A program made the position numbers and the translations under genes. The notes beneath the pieces were generated by a model, which saw nothing but the letters and a program-made list of their open reading frames with translations, searched no databases and was not told the origin of the DNA. From Linnemannia schmuckeri (taxonomy: Eukaryota > Mortierellomycota > Mortierellomycetes > Mortierellales > Mortierellaceae), in contig JANATG010000018.1 in NCBI GenBank assembly GCA_029449235.1, positions 62,001-126,000 of the forward strand: 64,000 nucleotides of DNA, read 5' to 3'. Positions within the stretch are counted from its first letter, which is position 1; each line of letters begins with the position of its first letter. This document shows, in pieces, positions 1 to 11,337 of the stretch.

Positions 1-35
1 TTTATCCGCATAAACATGACAATGTCCAATGATAG

Positions 36-3000
36 ATGCCCTGCACCCCATCTGCTCCAACTGTCAGACATTCCACTACGACTGTAGGTGCCTTTTCTTT
101 TTATCCATATGTAAAAACACATAAGGGTTTAATGTGCGAGTGAATACTCGCTGAGAACCGACGAGCAATACAGCTCAACTGTATTTCATTAGCCATTCGA
201 GTGCGCAACCGACAAGACATTACCCGGGAGAGTAAAGATCACTCTCCGCTCCTCCGTCCCCGCCCCGCCCCGCCCCGCTCTGCTCACAAAAAAAAGTTTT
301 TTTTTTTCCTTCCATACATCCCCTCCGCTTAAATCGACCCCATAGGCACCTACAACGACCCGACTAAGAAACGTGGGCCACCCAAAGGTACTGTACACAT
401 GGTTTACTTTTCTCTGTTTGATCTTGGAAAGGATGTTCCTCCTGGACTACTAACGCGACCAGTCTTATCAACGGTGATAAATAGGATACATTGAGGCAAT
501 TGAAGCCCGACTTCACAGGATGGAGGGTCTGCTTGGCGGGCTAGTCAAGGATAAAGACCCTCGCGCAGAGATTGTCAGGGCCGAGCTCGATGCCATGGCG
601 CGTGAGGCCGAGATGACCGGACTAAAGTTGCGCCGATCCAAGGCCTATGAGGAATTGACCTATGTAAGACACTTACCCAATTTTACCAGATAAACTACAC
701 CCTGTCCAAGATGTAAGTCAGCCCGAAAACCTTACTTTTAGCATCGTCTACTCTCTCTCTCATATTTACAATTAGGCTATGGGAATCTCCACCTCCAACT
801 CTAGTACTGCCGAGTCAAAATCAAACGCTCCCACCGTGAAAAAGGAGTCAATTGTTTCAGATGCCAGTCCGATGGATCGGCAGCCCCATCAACAGCAATC
901 AAAGTCATCGCCGTCGTCCTCATCGTATTCGGAACATATCTCCACGTCTCAGCAACAGCCACAGCTACAGCCGCAACATTTTCATCCATATAGATCACAG
1001 CAACCACCACAGACACAAAAGACGCAGCAATCGGGGAACCAAAACCATCACCAGCAGCAACCCGGTCATTACAATAATTATCAGCAGCATTGTCGTAATG
1101 GATCTGGATCTGGGGCTGCCAATATCTCCCTTTCGCCGCCAACAGATGGACAGAGTGCTCCAACGTTCATGTCCACATCGTCCTCAGTCCAACAATATCA
1201 ATATCAGCCGCATCACCCACCACAACAGCCCGTCTCACAATTTCATTCTCACAGTTCTCAATCTAGTCCTGGTCACCACGCCCATCAACAACATTCAAAT
1301 CCGGGAAGCTGGCAGCACTACCAACATCCTACTCATCAACAGCATCCCGGTGCTGCCTATGAGTCTTTGGCAGTGTCACACCGATACCACTCTTCGTCCT
1401 CGGCGACAGAAACATACCCTCCTGCATCCTGGACAGGAAACGAAAGGAATGGATCAGGATCGATGTTTACCTCAAGGAAGGAATCCGACGTCGTTTACCG
1501 CCCCCTAGGCTTAGACCGTCCTACCCACGTTGACCCTCTGACAGGATACATGGCTATGCCACGTCAAGTTGTGCCACAGGAATCGAGACTCGTCTTACCG
1601 TCATCAGAAGTCATGGATCACCTGTTCGACATTCACTTTCGTTTTGTCCATCCAGTCCTTCCTATGCTCCATCGAAAGACCTTCTACGACCAAATTCATG
1701 GACCAGAACCACCGCCTGCTCATCTGTTGTTTGCAGTCTTGGGGTTGGCGTCACGTTTCAGCGACAACCCTGTCTTCAGGACCCCTCAACCCGGGGCAGA
1801 TAGACCTCCCTGCACCATCTTCTACGAGCGAGCAAAGGAGCTGATTAAGGAAGAGTACGACAACTCACAAGTTGGGACTGTTCAGGCATTATTACTGATG
1901 GCTATTCAGCAGATGGGCTTTTGCGAAAGTCAGCGGGCGTGGCTCTATGTCGGCATGGCTATTCGGATGGCTCAGGATCTTGGATTGAACTGTGAACTTT
2001 CAGAGCAGGAGCAGATCAGGAACCCCGTCGTGGCTGAACAAAGACGCAGAACTTGGTGGTCGTGCTATGTTGTTGAGCGTCTTGTCTGTGCTGGTCTTGG
2101 AAGGTAACACAACAGACAACAGCCTACTGCAATAAGTACATTTGTGCCATTGTGCATTTGCTCACCTACTCTTAGGACCTTGCAAAAATTAACAATGTAA
2201 TTAATTTTTTTATTTGCTAAATTTTTTTAGACCGCTCTCCATCACACAACAGCATTGCGAGACAGGGTTTCCTCGTTACGATGAACCAGAACCAGAAATT
2301 GGATTGCCAGATGGATCATTAGTTGGCTGTGTCGGCATTGCATCCAATTTTGTCCTCCTCATCACCCTCTCGAGCATTCAGGGAAATATTCTCCAATTCA
2401 TTAAAGCCCGCGCTGTCCGCAACGACGACCACCGGCAATCGCATGAAGGGTCTCCCTCACATCCGACTCTCAGCAGCACCAGCGATCAGGACCGCGCCTA
2501 CCGCGTCGATACCAGCCCAGCAGCATTCGCCGCCCTGGATCGATCTCTGACAGAGTGGAGACAAAGACTTCCAGCTGCCCTCCAGAGCCCAACATCTGAC
2601 TCGCCTCACTATGGGCTATTCCTCCACATGACATATAACACCTTGATTATCCTCCTCCACCGGCCCGAGGTCTTTTACAGCGCGACATCGGCATCGTTGT
2701 GTACTGAGGCGGCAGCAGCGATCACTGAGATTACCGAACTACTAATGCGGGCTAATGCCTTGACGTCAATGATCATCAGCTGTCTCTATGCGATCTTCTC
2801 GGCAGGACTCATCCATTTCATCAACATCCCAAGCGCCAAGCGGGGCAGCGTCCCGTCCAACTATTCAAGTCCGACATTATCCTCTACCCGACCCGCTGTT
2901 GCTATGTATTCTCCAGCTTCTGGACCTGCTGCGCTGGCGGCCAAGACCAACATGAAGCGATGTATTGATGCCCTTAAGTTCTTATCGAGCCATTGGGTCA

Positions 3001-4118
3001 GTGCTGCTAGGCGTGCCAAGGTCTTGGAGGATCTGTTGGATCTCAAAAAGGTCTGTCTCAAGGATTTGGAAGTGGACTCTTTCCAGACGACACCGTTGAT
3101 GCCAGACTGGGTGGTTGAGAGTATCAAGTACGGACAAGCCTTGGCAGTTCCTCGAGAGGGTCATGACCAGCTCCGTCAAAAATGCCGCTCCAAAATGATG
3201 GCTATCCAGTCACTTCTGGCTAACGACGAGGAATACGACCGGATGCAAAACAGGAGGAGTTCCAGCGTGGATGAGCCCATGGGCAATGGCGATAAAAATG
3301 AAGAGTCGATGGATATTACTCAGGAGAGTGTTGCGGACGACAGATCAAGGTACAGGCCCGTGTACAGCGAGGACTGGATTCAGTCGTTTTCTGGATCATC
3401 CACATCGGCGTCGTCATCACCAATTCTGAGCCGAGGCAGTCAGTCGCAGAAGCAGTCTTACTCCTTTGGCTCTGACCCGATGATGCTCATCTCAACAGCA
3501 ACCTTTGGACCTTCCGGCGCTCAAACTCCAGTACCAGAAGCCAACACCATGGATGTCGAAGTATTGGGAGGCATGCGATCATTCACTCCAATGACTCTTA
3601 CGACATTGGGCTACACAAGCCCAACAGCGTCATCGTCGGCATCACCCGCGACATCCAGATACGCGCGACATGGATCTGTCACAGCTACAGCCAAGAGCCC
3701 GGCCACGTCGTTGACTTCTGCTTCCAAGGCAACCATGCTGGACCCCTTTTCGATGCCCAGCAGTATCACCTTCCCAGAGGCAAGTCATGGACGACAGTCA
3801 AGCTATGGCAGTGGAGTCGATTCTATGGAAGGCATGGGTGGTGGCGACTCACCCGGCGGCTCCATTTTCCGACGAGACGGTCAGGACGACAAGAACAGGA
3901 TACCCAGCTCTTTCCAGAGGATGTCGCTGGCTGGAGGCTCGAGTCCATCACATTCCAGCAGCTGTGGTGACGAGCATGAACAGGACGAACACGATGTGAT
4001 ATGGAGCGACATGCCTCCAACCCTGGGTCTTGACGAGTGGATGGCCTACATCGGCGCCTTGATGATGCGTTGGCTTGCCAGTGGCGAGTCCTCCCCTCGC
4101 TCTCCCCTTTCCACCTGA
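36..4118 (+). CDS. Zn2Cys6 fungal transcription factor (5' partial)
   Basis: Nuclear DNA-binding regulator of the fungal binuclear zinc cluster class. Exons read as 36-83, 346-387, 485-663, 776-2103 and 2231-4118, all joined in frame at GT-AG sites; the start and the first half of the zinc cluster lie left of the window. The first two exons give the second cluster half (C-x2-C-x6-C, 'ICSNCQTFHYDC'), then the basic linker TKKRGPPKG and a short coiled-coil dimerisation segment (YIEAIEARLHRMEGLL). About 1160 residues are visible. A long Gln/His/Ser-rich segment precedes the Fungal_trans homology region (from EVMDHLFDIHFRFVHPVLPMLH through GLGRPLSI, interrupted by the 2104-2230 intron). The C-terminal third is Ser/Thr/Pro-rich and probably disordered. 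It resembles xlnR-type regulators in layout, but target genes cannot be inferred. Confidence 0.9.
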
Positions 4119-4311
4119 TATGTAATAAGCTCTTTTCAATATAACAATATTTGCCACCAATTGTTTACTCTTTCCTATTGATTTTGGCTTTTCTGTCTCT
4201 TTTCTGTCACTTTCACTCTCTCTTTCCCTGTCTTTCCCTCTCTCTGTTCCTCCTTTATTTTATCTTTCTCTTTCGTTCTGTCCATCATCCTTCCTGCATC
4301 ACACACACAAA

Positions 4312-6913
4312 ATGAACTGGACCGGTGGAAGAAGGTGCCGTCAATACTTTGAAAATAACTCGCCAGCATACAAGAGATGCCCTTGGACTTTCTGATCTTA
4401 CTTGTGATGTCATTTTCCATAGAACGAAGATCCAATCGAATGTAGAGAGGATACGGCAGCGGCAACACTTTTACCGGCAGCGTAGGCAGGCCATGGCTAC
4501 CTATGACCAAGACCTCCAGCAGCGATCCTCCGTCATCCCTAACGATGTGAAAGGTCGGACCCAAAGCGCCTTAAGTGCAAGATATAGAAAGTCTCTTCAC
4601 GACGACGAAAAGTCAAGTTCACTCTTTCCCAAGAAGGAGGTTGACAGGGAAGATGTCAAGACACGAGATGTTCATCAGGCGCGACCACAGGATCCATTCA
4701 GTACGACTGTACTTTCGTCAAGGGCTTCGTTGGCCATTGAACGGTCGACTCAAGGAGACACGAATTTGGTTGCGTCAGGCCTTGATCGTAAGCTTCTTTA
4801 TAGGTTTTCAACTGTGAATATCACATTGCAGATATTCGTTATGACCGCAAGACGCTAACACAAACTTTTCCTATAGTGCGCACCATAGACTATCAGTCTG
4901 CAAGGCTGGAGTGCCTCAAGATGCTGACATCACCGACATTTGATTGGCTTGGGAAGAAATACCAGCTCCGGCCATCGGAGCTCCTGGAGCGCAATAGCAC
5001 GCCATCAAATCAGACGACCAGGGAACAAAGCAAGGGTGTTTACAAATCGTTCGCTGGAAGGAGGGTGGGTCAGGAAGGTCGCGTTCAAGGTGCTGGCGAT
5101 GATGATTATGTCGGTTATTCGCAGAACGATTCCTATGCTGACGACGAGGATGAAGATGATGAAGACGAACCTCTCCAAGTCCCGGTATGTATCCTTTTTA
5201 GTGCTCACACAAAGTTTGTTGCCTTCTGTTCCTTTAAAATGTATCTAAGGTACGTTGACGTATTATGTTTTATTTTGATAGACGAAGCATAAAGCTGTGT
5301 GTCAGGCACTGCGGACCAAATGGCGCAGGACCGAAATTGTCGCAGATGGCGCGATCATTAAACGCCAGGAATCGTCAAAAGAGGAACCCATCATTGACAA
5401 TCCGCCTCATGCAGCGGATATTAAGATGGAGCCTGATCAGAACATTGCTACGCATGTGAATGAAGCTTCTTTGGAAAGAGGATGTACTTCAGTATACTCT
5501 GCGACGGGTCCCTTGGCTGCGGAACATCAGGCAGTCGACCTTACTAATAGATCGGACATTCTTGACAGGGCAACGTCTTCACGAGCTGCTGATCCTTCAG
5601 CTGTCACGCGCGCTCCTCATGCACTTGTCCTTCTTGCTCTCACACAATCCTCAACCTCGGTTGATCATCCGATGCCAGTCGCTAAGGAGACACAGGTCCA
5701 AGCGGAGACAAGTTCACAGGCGCGTCAATCGCTTTCAAACGGGCCTAGGATCACCGAGCTGCAAGAGCCTTTCACCAAGGATCTTACAGAGACGGAGAAG
5801 AGGAGTTTGGGGACCCGAATCGAAGACATGTCGACTGCGGCCCTTCTAACTAAGGATGCTCGAGTGGCAGGACTTCACGCGATGAATGTCAATCCGGCGA
5901 CTGATGATGAGACAGGTCCTCAATCAACAGAGCCTTTGATCATAGAGAAACCTGCAATCGCACCTCAACCTACGAGATCATCGATGGCTAATGTCATGTC
6001 TTCAACTCCCCACGCTGTCGAGCCTGCAGTCGCACAGTCTCCATCGGTAGAGGTGTCCTCAGCTGAAGCGCGACCCGCTGGAACTCCAGCGTTACATACC
6101 GTGTCACCATCTCGACCTGCAGACACGCCTTCAGCCGCCCATGGCACGGTCAACTTGCCTGACCGACGACTTGACGATAAATTCGAAGCCACCAATGTTC
6201 AAGAGACAGAACAGAAGCCTGTGGAAATGTACAGTCAGTCGATTCCCTCCGAGATGCATGTTCTGCTGTACTCTGACGATGGAGAGACGCCTTTCCAGAA
6301 CAAAAACCACAACAGCACCAGCGCCTACAACAAAAGGGTCAACAACAGCGGCAGCAACCACAAGGGCGACTATGTCGAGGCTGATGATATCTCTCCTGAA
6401 GTGTCGACGCAATACACACTGTCGATGCAATCGTCGATAGTCTCTGCCACACCCGACTGGCTCCCAGCAAACCAAGAGCAAGCCGCCAGGATCTCTTTTC
6501 AGGAACCTCTTTCCCTCCAGGTCCAAGAACAACGTTCTTGCCAATCTACTTTGACGCGGAGCAATGCCTCCAACCCTCACTCCATCAACTACGCCAACAA
6601 CAGCGGCTATCATTTCGACGACTGTAACTTTCATAGTGACAGTTCTTCTCAGCGTCGTCCTCGTTGCGTGCACGCGCAGGAACGACAGAACAGTCCTCTG
6701 ATTCGTCTCCCCTCGGACCCTAGAGATATGAATGCATGGAGTCCTATGTTGGGCAGTCAGGACGTCTTTGAAAATATCCGTTGTGGTGACATTGGACGTA
6801 GTGCAGGTGGTAGTGCGATTCAAGGAGTCAGGAATGCGTGTGATCTGGGCGAGTCTGCGGAGGATGGTGAAGATGATGCGCTGTCTGAGTGGATCCATGA
6901 TGATGAATGGTAG
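4312..6913 (+). CDS. Hypothetical disordered protein with MNWTGG N-terminus
   Basis: Function not recognised. Four exons, 4312-4334, 4423-4787, 4877-5184 and 5282-6913, give about 775 residues in continuous frame. The start is chosen because splicing the 23-nt first exon yields MNWTGGRR followed at once by a basic helix (TKIQSNVERIRQRQHFYRQRR). A short MNWxGG motif followed by a basic helix is, from memory, a conserved N-terminus in some eukaryotic chromosome-associated proteins; this is not verified. Residues 205-230 are very acidic (DDEDEDDEDE) and are followed by a small basic patch (TKHKAVCQALRTKWRR). The rest is Ser/Thr/Pro/Asn-rich low complexity, ending in an acidic tail (EDGEDDALSEWIHDDEW). 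There is no transmembrane segment. It lies 193 bp downstream of the Zn2Cys6 gene on the same strand. A nuclear or scaffold role is only a guess. Confidence 0.75.
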
Positions 6914-7264
6914 ACCTTCGATGACAATTATGTCAAACACACTCCTTATTATTGAATGAACGAACAGCAAGTACGCGGCTGTATGACATGTCAAGGGTAT
7001 TTTATCGAAATAAATAATAAAACTAGGGCATTGTGGATGAGGTTAACGGAAAGCAAAGCTTTCCGGAGAAAATCGACGTTGGATGGAAGTGGTTTTAAAC
7101 TTGAGACTCCTGGGTCGTCTCCCCGGCACCATAGTCCAAAATCTATCAGAATACAAACAAAAAACACGCGTTGATTAATAATTGCATCCATCATGTCACT
7201 CACAGTCATTTCGTGCTTTCTCGTAAATATCGAACCTGCAAAAAGTACCTCAAGAAAAGTTACA
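6914..7264. other. Intergenic spacer
   Basis: Spacer between two convergent loci. It is A/T-rich just after the upstream stop, with AATAAA-like sites near 7009-7021 that could end the + strand transcript. No further gene is seen. Confidence 0.5.
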
Positions 7265-8525
7265 ATATGCTGACCATAGGCACACTGCTCAGTGTAATTG
7301 AATCCCACAACCCGTCAGCGACGATCAAAAGCAAGTTGCCAAACAGAACCCACGCTCTTTGTCTCATCCAAGAGCTCTCCCGTCCGGATATCCCATGTCT
7401 GGATGGTACCAGATGCGCCCGTAATCAGTTTCTTTCCATCATATTGAGTTGTCTGGATGGGCTAACCGGTTCCTGGAAGGTGGTTGCCAAGGGTGTGGAT
7501 GGGTTTTGCGGTGATGGGATCCCAGACTTTAACGGTCCCGTCTGCTGATGCCGAGGCTAGGAGATTGTCGTTCAATCTCAACAGCCCCACCATCAACGTG
7601 TGTCCTAGTAGAAGGTGCCGATACCAAAGCAAAATAGATTTTCAGCCACTCGTTTGGAATATATGAAAAAAGGATTGCAGTAAATACAAATCACATGGAA
7701 AATATAAAGGGTGTTACCAATGTGGGGTACGAAGTGAAACGCCGATGTCAAGGGACTAGAAGCAAATAGTTGCATCCATGCCAGCAGTAAAACACTGACG
7801 ATTGGTAGAATCCAAAACAATCGCATAGAGCTTGTCCTTGTGTCCAACAAGAGTATGGATCAACTCTCCAGTGTGCGAGTTCAAGATCCGAGCGGTAGTG
7901 TCATAGGATGCCGACGCGACCAAGTTGCCCTCCGCTGCCACGTCACGAATGAGCTGAGTATGACCCTCCAAATGATACAACAACCAATTTTCTTGCTCTG
8001 TCGCAGACAGATACCCGTTCAATTCCCTGACGGGCAATCACTAGACTGAGAGGGTAGTATCCCTAGACCCGGCGACAATGATAGGGAATTCAGAGTCGTA
8101 CTTTGGAGCCAATTGAAGACCATGATAGTTGATGTTGTTGGGGAGGACAATCTGGGTTGTGCGGACAGTTGAGGTGTGAATTTGAAATACGTGTGTACAG
8201 ACACCCTTTTCAAGGTCCCAGACATGGATTGTGCGGTCGGTCACTGCTGTTATGAGCGTGTTGCTGTTGTAAAGAGCAGAGGCCCAGTCTCCGCCTTGGT
8301 GACCCGTGAGAGTTTGGAGGACTGCGCCTGTGAGTGCATTGTAGACTATGACGGTTTCGCAGTCGAATGTGACGATGATACGGTCTGCAGCGTGGATGAG
8401 GGATGTTATGACGCGGTCTCCGACTTGGACGCGTATAGAGTTGGGAGTTTCTTCTGGCTGCATATGGTTGCTCGTGGAGGTGGTGTTGTCGGGAGGCACG
8501 CGGAACTGTATTGCGTGACGAATGA
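7265..8525 (-). pseudogene. F-box/WD40 (Cdc4-like) pseudogene, WD-repeat part only
   Basis: Reading the - strand from 8525 downward gives successive WD40 blades: HAADRIIVTFDCETVIVYN, LTGHQGGDWASALYNSNTL..DRTIHVWDLEKG, IIVAGSRDTTLSV, LEGHTQLIRDV..NLVASASYDTTARIL, LVGHKDKLYAIVLDS..AGMDATI, and after a putative intron ASADGTVKVWDPITAKPIHTL and KLITGASGTIQTWDIRTGELLDE. Blade order and wording fit Cdc4/Met30-type substrate receptors of SCF ubiquitin ligases. The frame is broken by stops at 8041-8043 and 8038-8040 (adjacent), 7756-7758, 7462-7464 and 7315-7317, plus a frame change near 7700. Two stops sit where the blade consensus has Trp. No F-box is visible upstream; the sequence runs into a microsatellite instead. 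A decayed, 5'-truncated gene copy is the simplest reading. Confidence 0.8.
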
Positions 8526-8577
8526 CTAGTGTGAGTGAAAGGATGTGAGACGGTGATGAATGGAGAAGGATGAACGA

Positions 8578-8578
<1 letters not shown>

Positions 8579-8656
<78 letters not shown>
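8579..8656. repeat. Compound (GT)n(GA)n microsatellite
   Basis: About 12 GT units followed directly by about 24 GA units. It sits just beyond the truncated 5' side of the WD40 pseudogene and may mark where the rest of that gene was lost. Confidence 0.97.
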
Positions 8657-8660
<4 letters not shown>

Positions 8661-8721
8661 TTATTTTTGCGACACAGCAACGAACAACGAGTAATATTGT
8701 GGTGGCAAGTGTTGAAATGGC

Positions 8722-8725
<4 letters not shown>

Positions 8726-8756
<31 letters not shown>
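8726..8756. repeat. A31 homopolymer
   Basis: Uninterrupted run of 31 adenines. Length is prone to assembly error. Confidence 0.95.
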
Positions 8757-8758
<2 letters not shown>

Positions 8759-10073
8759 ATAAGGTCACTCAGAATTCCCTCAGCCCATGGTCCAAGAGGC
8801 GTTGCCAGGTCATCAGCCAGGACGTGAGAGTGACTGCCATCTAGATTTTAGTGGCGCTTGAAAACCCAAATTTGAGAAAAAACGTGGTGTTTTGGGCGCT
8901 TTTTGCTGAGTAGAGGAAAAAAAAAAAATGAACGAAGAAAAGAGCCCTTCTTTCCCCATCAAAAAATGATGGGCTCTCAGAGCTATCGAAAAACGATCAC
9001 GAGCTTACTTCAAGAGGAGATTCCAAGTCCCGAGTTCCTCCTTCCTTTTTGTTTGTTTATTTATGACCTTCAAGTGAAGGGATCCAGGATTGGTCGGATT
9101 CGATCGAAAAAAAAGAAAAAAAGAAAAAACTGAGGGCGATTTATTCATCAATGACTCTCGGCGAATGAGGGAGACCCCTAGTATGATGAGGATGAGAGGA
9201 TTTCTTTATTAGTTGCTCCACACAAGGCCAATCACACAAGCTCAGTAGTGAGTTGAGTCAAAGTGGCAGCGAAGAAAAAAAAAAAAAGTAAAAGAGTGGA
9301 CCCCTGTCTTTTTCACTGTCTTTTCGTGTCTGTGTATGCACAAAAGGAGGTATTAACGGTGTCAATGGCGATGATGATACATGGAAGAGAAGGGATAAGG
9401 GAACATATGTATGTACGAATGTATTGCAATTGCTTGTCGTCTTCCTTTCTTTTTTTTTTTTGTTCTCCCCTGTTCTTTGTTTTGAATTGGCATGGATGCA
9501 GGAGTGAGTAGGCAGCTTCGATCCCTTGAAAAAGAGAGGGGAGAGAGAGAGAAGGGATGGTAGCGTGAGATTCTTGAGGCTTTTTTTAGAAGGAAGGAAG
9601 AATGGAAAGAGGAGAGGGACCGTTTGCCGATGGAAGGTAGGAGAGAAAGGAGACGCAAGGAAGGAAGGAATAGGAAACAAGGGAGGAAGTAATGGTTTAA
9701 TAACAACTGGGCGAAAGGGGTTTGGAAGGGATGGGTGGGTGCCATGCTTGTTGCCTTCTTTTACTTTATTTGAAGGACACATATACAAGACATCCAGCTG
9801 GGGCCCTGTGCGTGAGTGCATTGTATGTCCCTTGCATTGCATTGCATGGCATCAATGGAATCAATAGAGCAAGTACGAGCAAGATAAATGAAAAAAAGTA
9901 AACAAGAGATAGGAAGATACAATTGAAAGTGCGAAAAAAAAGAGAGCGAGAGATTAGGGACGATACCAAGTACTGTAGGAGGCTACCTGAAAGAAGTAGA
10001 GGAAGAAGGACAAAAAAACCAGTGCCAGAACCAGGACCAATGATGGCTGTGAAAAGAAAGAACCGATGACCCC

Positions 10074-10114
10074 GTCAGTCAGTCAGTCAGTCAGTCAGTC
10101 AGTCAGTCAGTCAG
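10074..10114. repeat. (GTCA)n tetranucleotide array
   Basis: About ten perfect tandem GTCA units in the spacer upstream of the Sel1 gene. Confidence 0.97.
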
Positions 10115-10708
10115 CAGCCTTAGACCCTAGCTAGCACTAGTGTGAGTGACTAATTGATTCTCATAATACAATACTTCAACCACCGCACTCCGATCCACCA
10201 CAAAACCTACGGCCAAGGTGATCCCGGCTCCTTCCTTTGTCGATTGGAATAAATAGACAGGGAAGCCCATTCTCCGTTTTTCCTCTTTTTCCTTTCCTCT
10301 TTTGAATTGTTCAAGTTTTTCTTTCTTTTTCTTTTTTTCGCTGTCACCCTTCCCTCTTTCCTCTTCCCTCTTCCCTCTTACTCTCTTCCCTTTCTCCCCT
10401 CTCCCTTCCCTCCTTCCTTCCTTCCTTCCTTCCTTCTGCCCCTACTCCCACCCTTCACTCCCCCGCACAAGCTAGGTCGTGCTCAGCACAAGGCAGCACA
10501 GTCTTCTCACTCTTCTTCTTCTTCCTAACTACCAGCTACTACCTCATTTACTTGAGCCCATTCATCCATCTATCCATTTTCTCCTCTCTCTTTCTTTCAA
10601 GCATTCTCTCACTCTCTCCTGCCTTCCTCTCTTACTTCCTCTTCCCCCTTGCGTCCTTTTTTTCTTTTTTCTCTTTTATCTCTTTTCAGTTACTTCTCTT
10701 TACCACCC

Positions 10709-10746
10709 CTTCACTCCTACTCCTACTCCTACTCCTACTCCTACTC
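10709..10746. repeat. (CTCCTA)n repeat
   Basis: About six tandem CTCCTA units within the pyrimidine-rich leader of the Sel1 gene. Confidence 0.9.
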
Positions 10747-11337
10747 TCCCTTACTCTCTCTCTCTCTCCCTTGAAAGAACTCCTTCGTCTGGTAACTACT
10801 TGCAACTACTAATGTGTATTGTCTCTCATTGCATGTCTAATGTTGCTTGTCCTTGTCATACCTTCCTCTTTACCTGCCACCTCGCACCAGCACCAGTACC
10901 AGTCCATCCATAATAATTACCCCTCTATCTCTCTATTTCTCTCTCTCTCTGCCCCTTGACTTAACCCATCCACCCGTCCATACTTATTTCACTCACTGAC
11001 CTTCTTCTCTTCCTTCTTTTCTCTCTCTCTCTCCGCTTCCTTCCTCCCACCCATTCCCTCGTTTCTTTTCCCCATCACCTTGTCTTCTCATTCGTCCCTC
11101 CCTCTTTCCCCTTTCCTTCTCTCGTCTTCATCTCCCATCCTCTCTTCCTTCTCATCTCTCTTCTCATCTCCCTTCTCTCCCTCTGACTGCTTTCTGACAA
11201 CCCTCACAGCCTTCGACAGGCTAATACGCCCACTCACTTAACAACAACAACAACAACAACCTAGTAGCAACCCAACTTTTTCTCCCTCCCTCTCCTTCCC
11301 TATCTATCCCTCCATCTCTATCGCATTTCTCACAGAC

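Larger units (their letters stand above)
8526..11337. other. Long repeat-rich spacer and leader of the Sel1 gene
   Basis: About 2.8 kb without a supportable gene. It holds a GT/GA microsatellite, a 31-nt A run (8726-8756), a GTCA tetranucleotide array (10074-10114), and from about 10270 to 11330 an almost continuous pyrimidine tract with CTTCC, CTCCTA and CT repeats running up to the ATG at 11338. A TATA-like AATAAATA lies near 10247. CT-rich leaders of this kind are common before highly expressed fungal genes, so transcription probably starts inside or just before the tract. Confidence 0.55.

Noticed and set aside
8210..8680. Ser/Leu/His-rich frame opposite the WD40 relic start
   Set aside because: Mostly translation of the GT/GA microsatellite and a shifted frame of the WD40 sequence.
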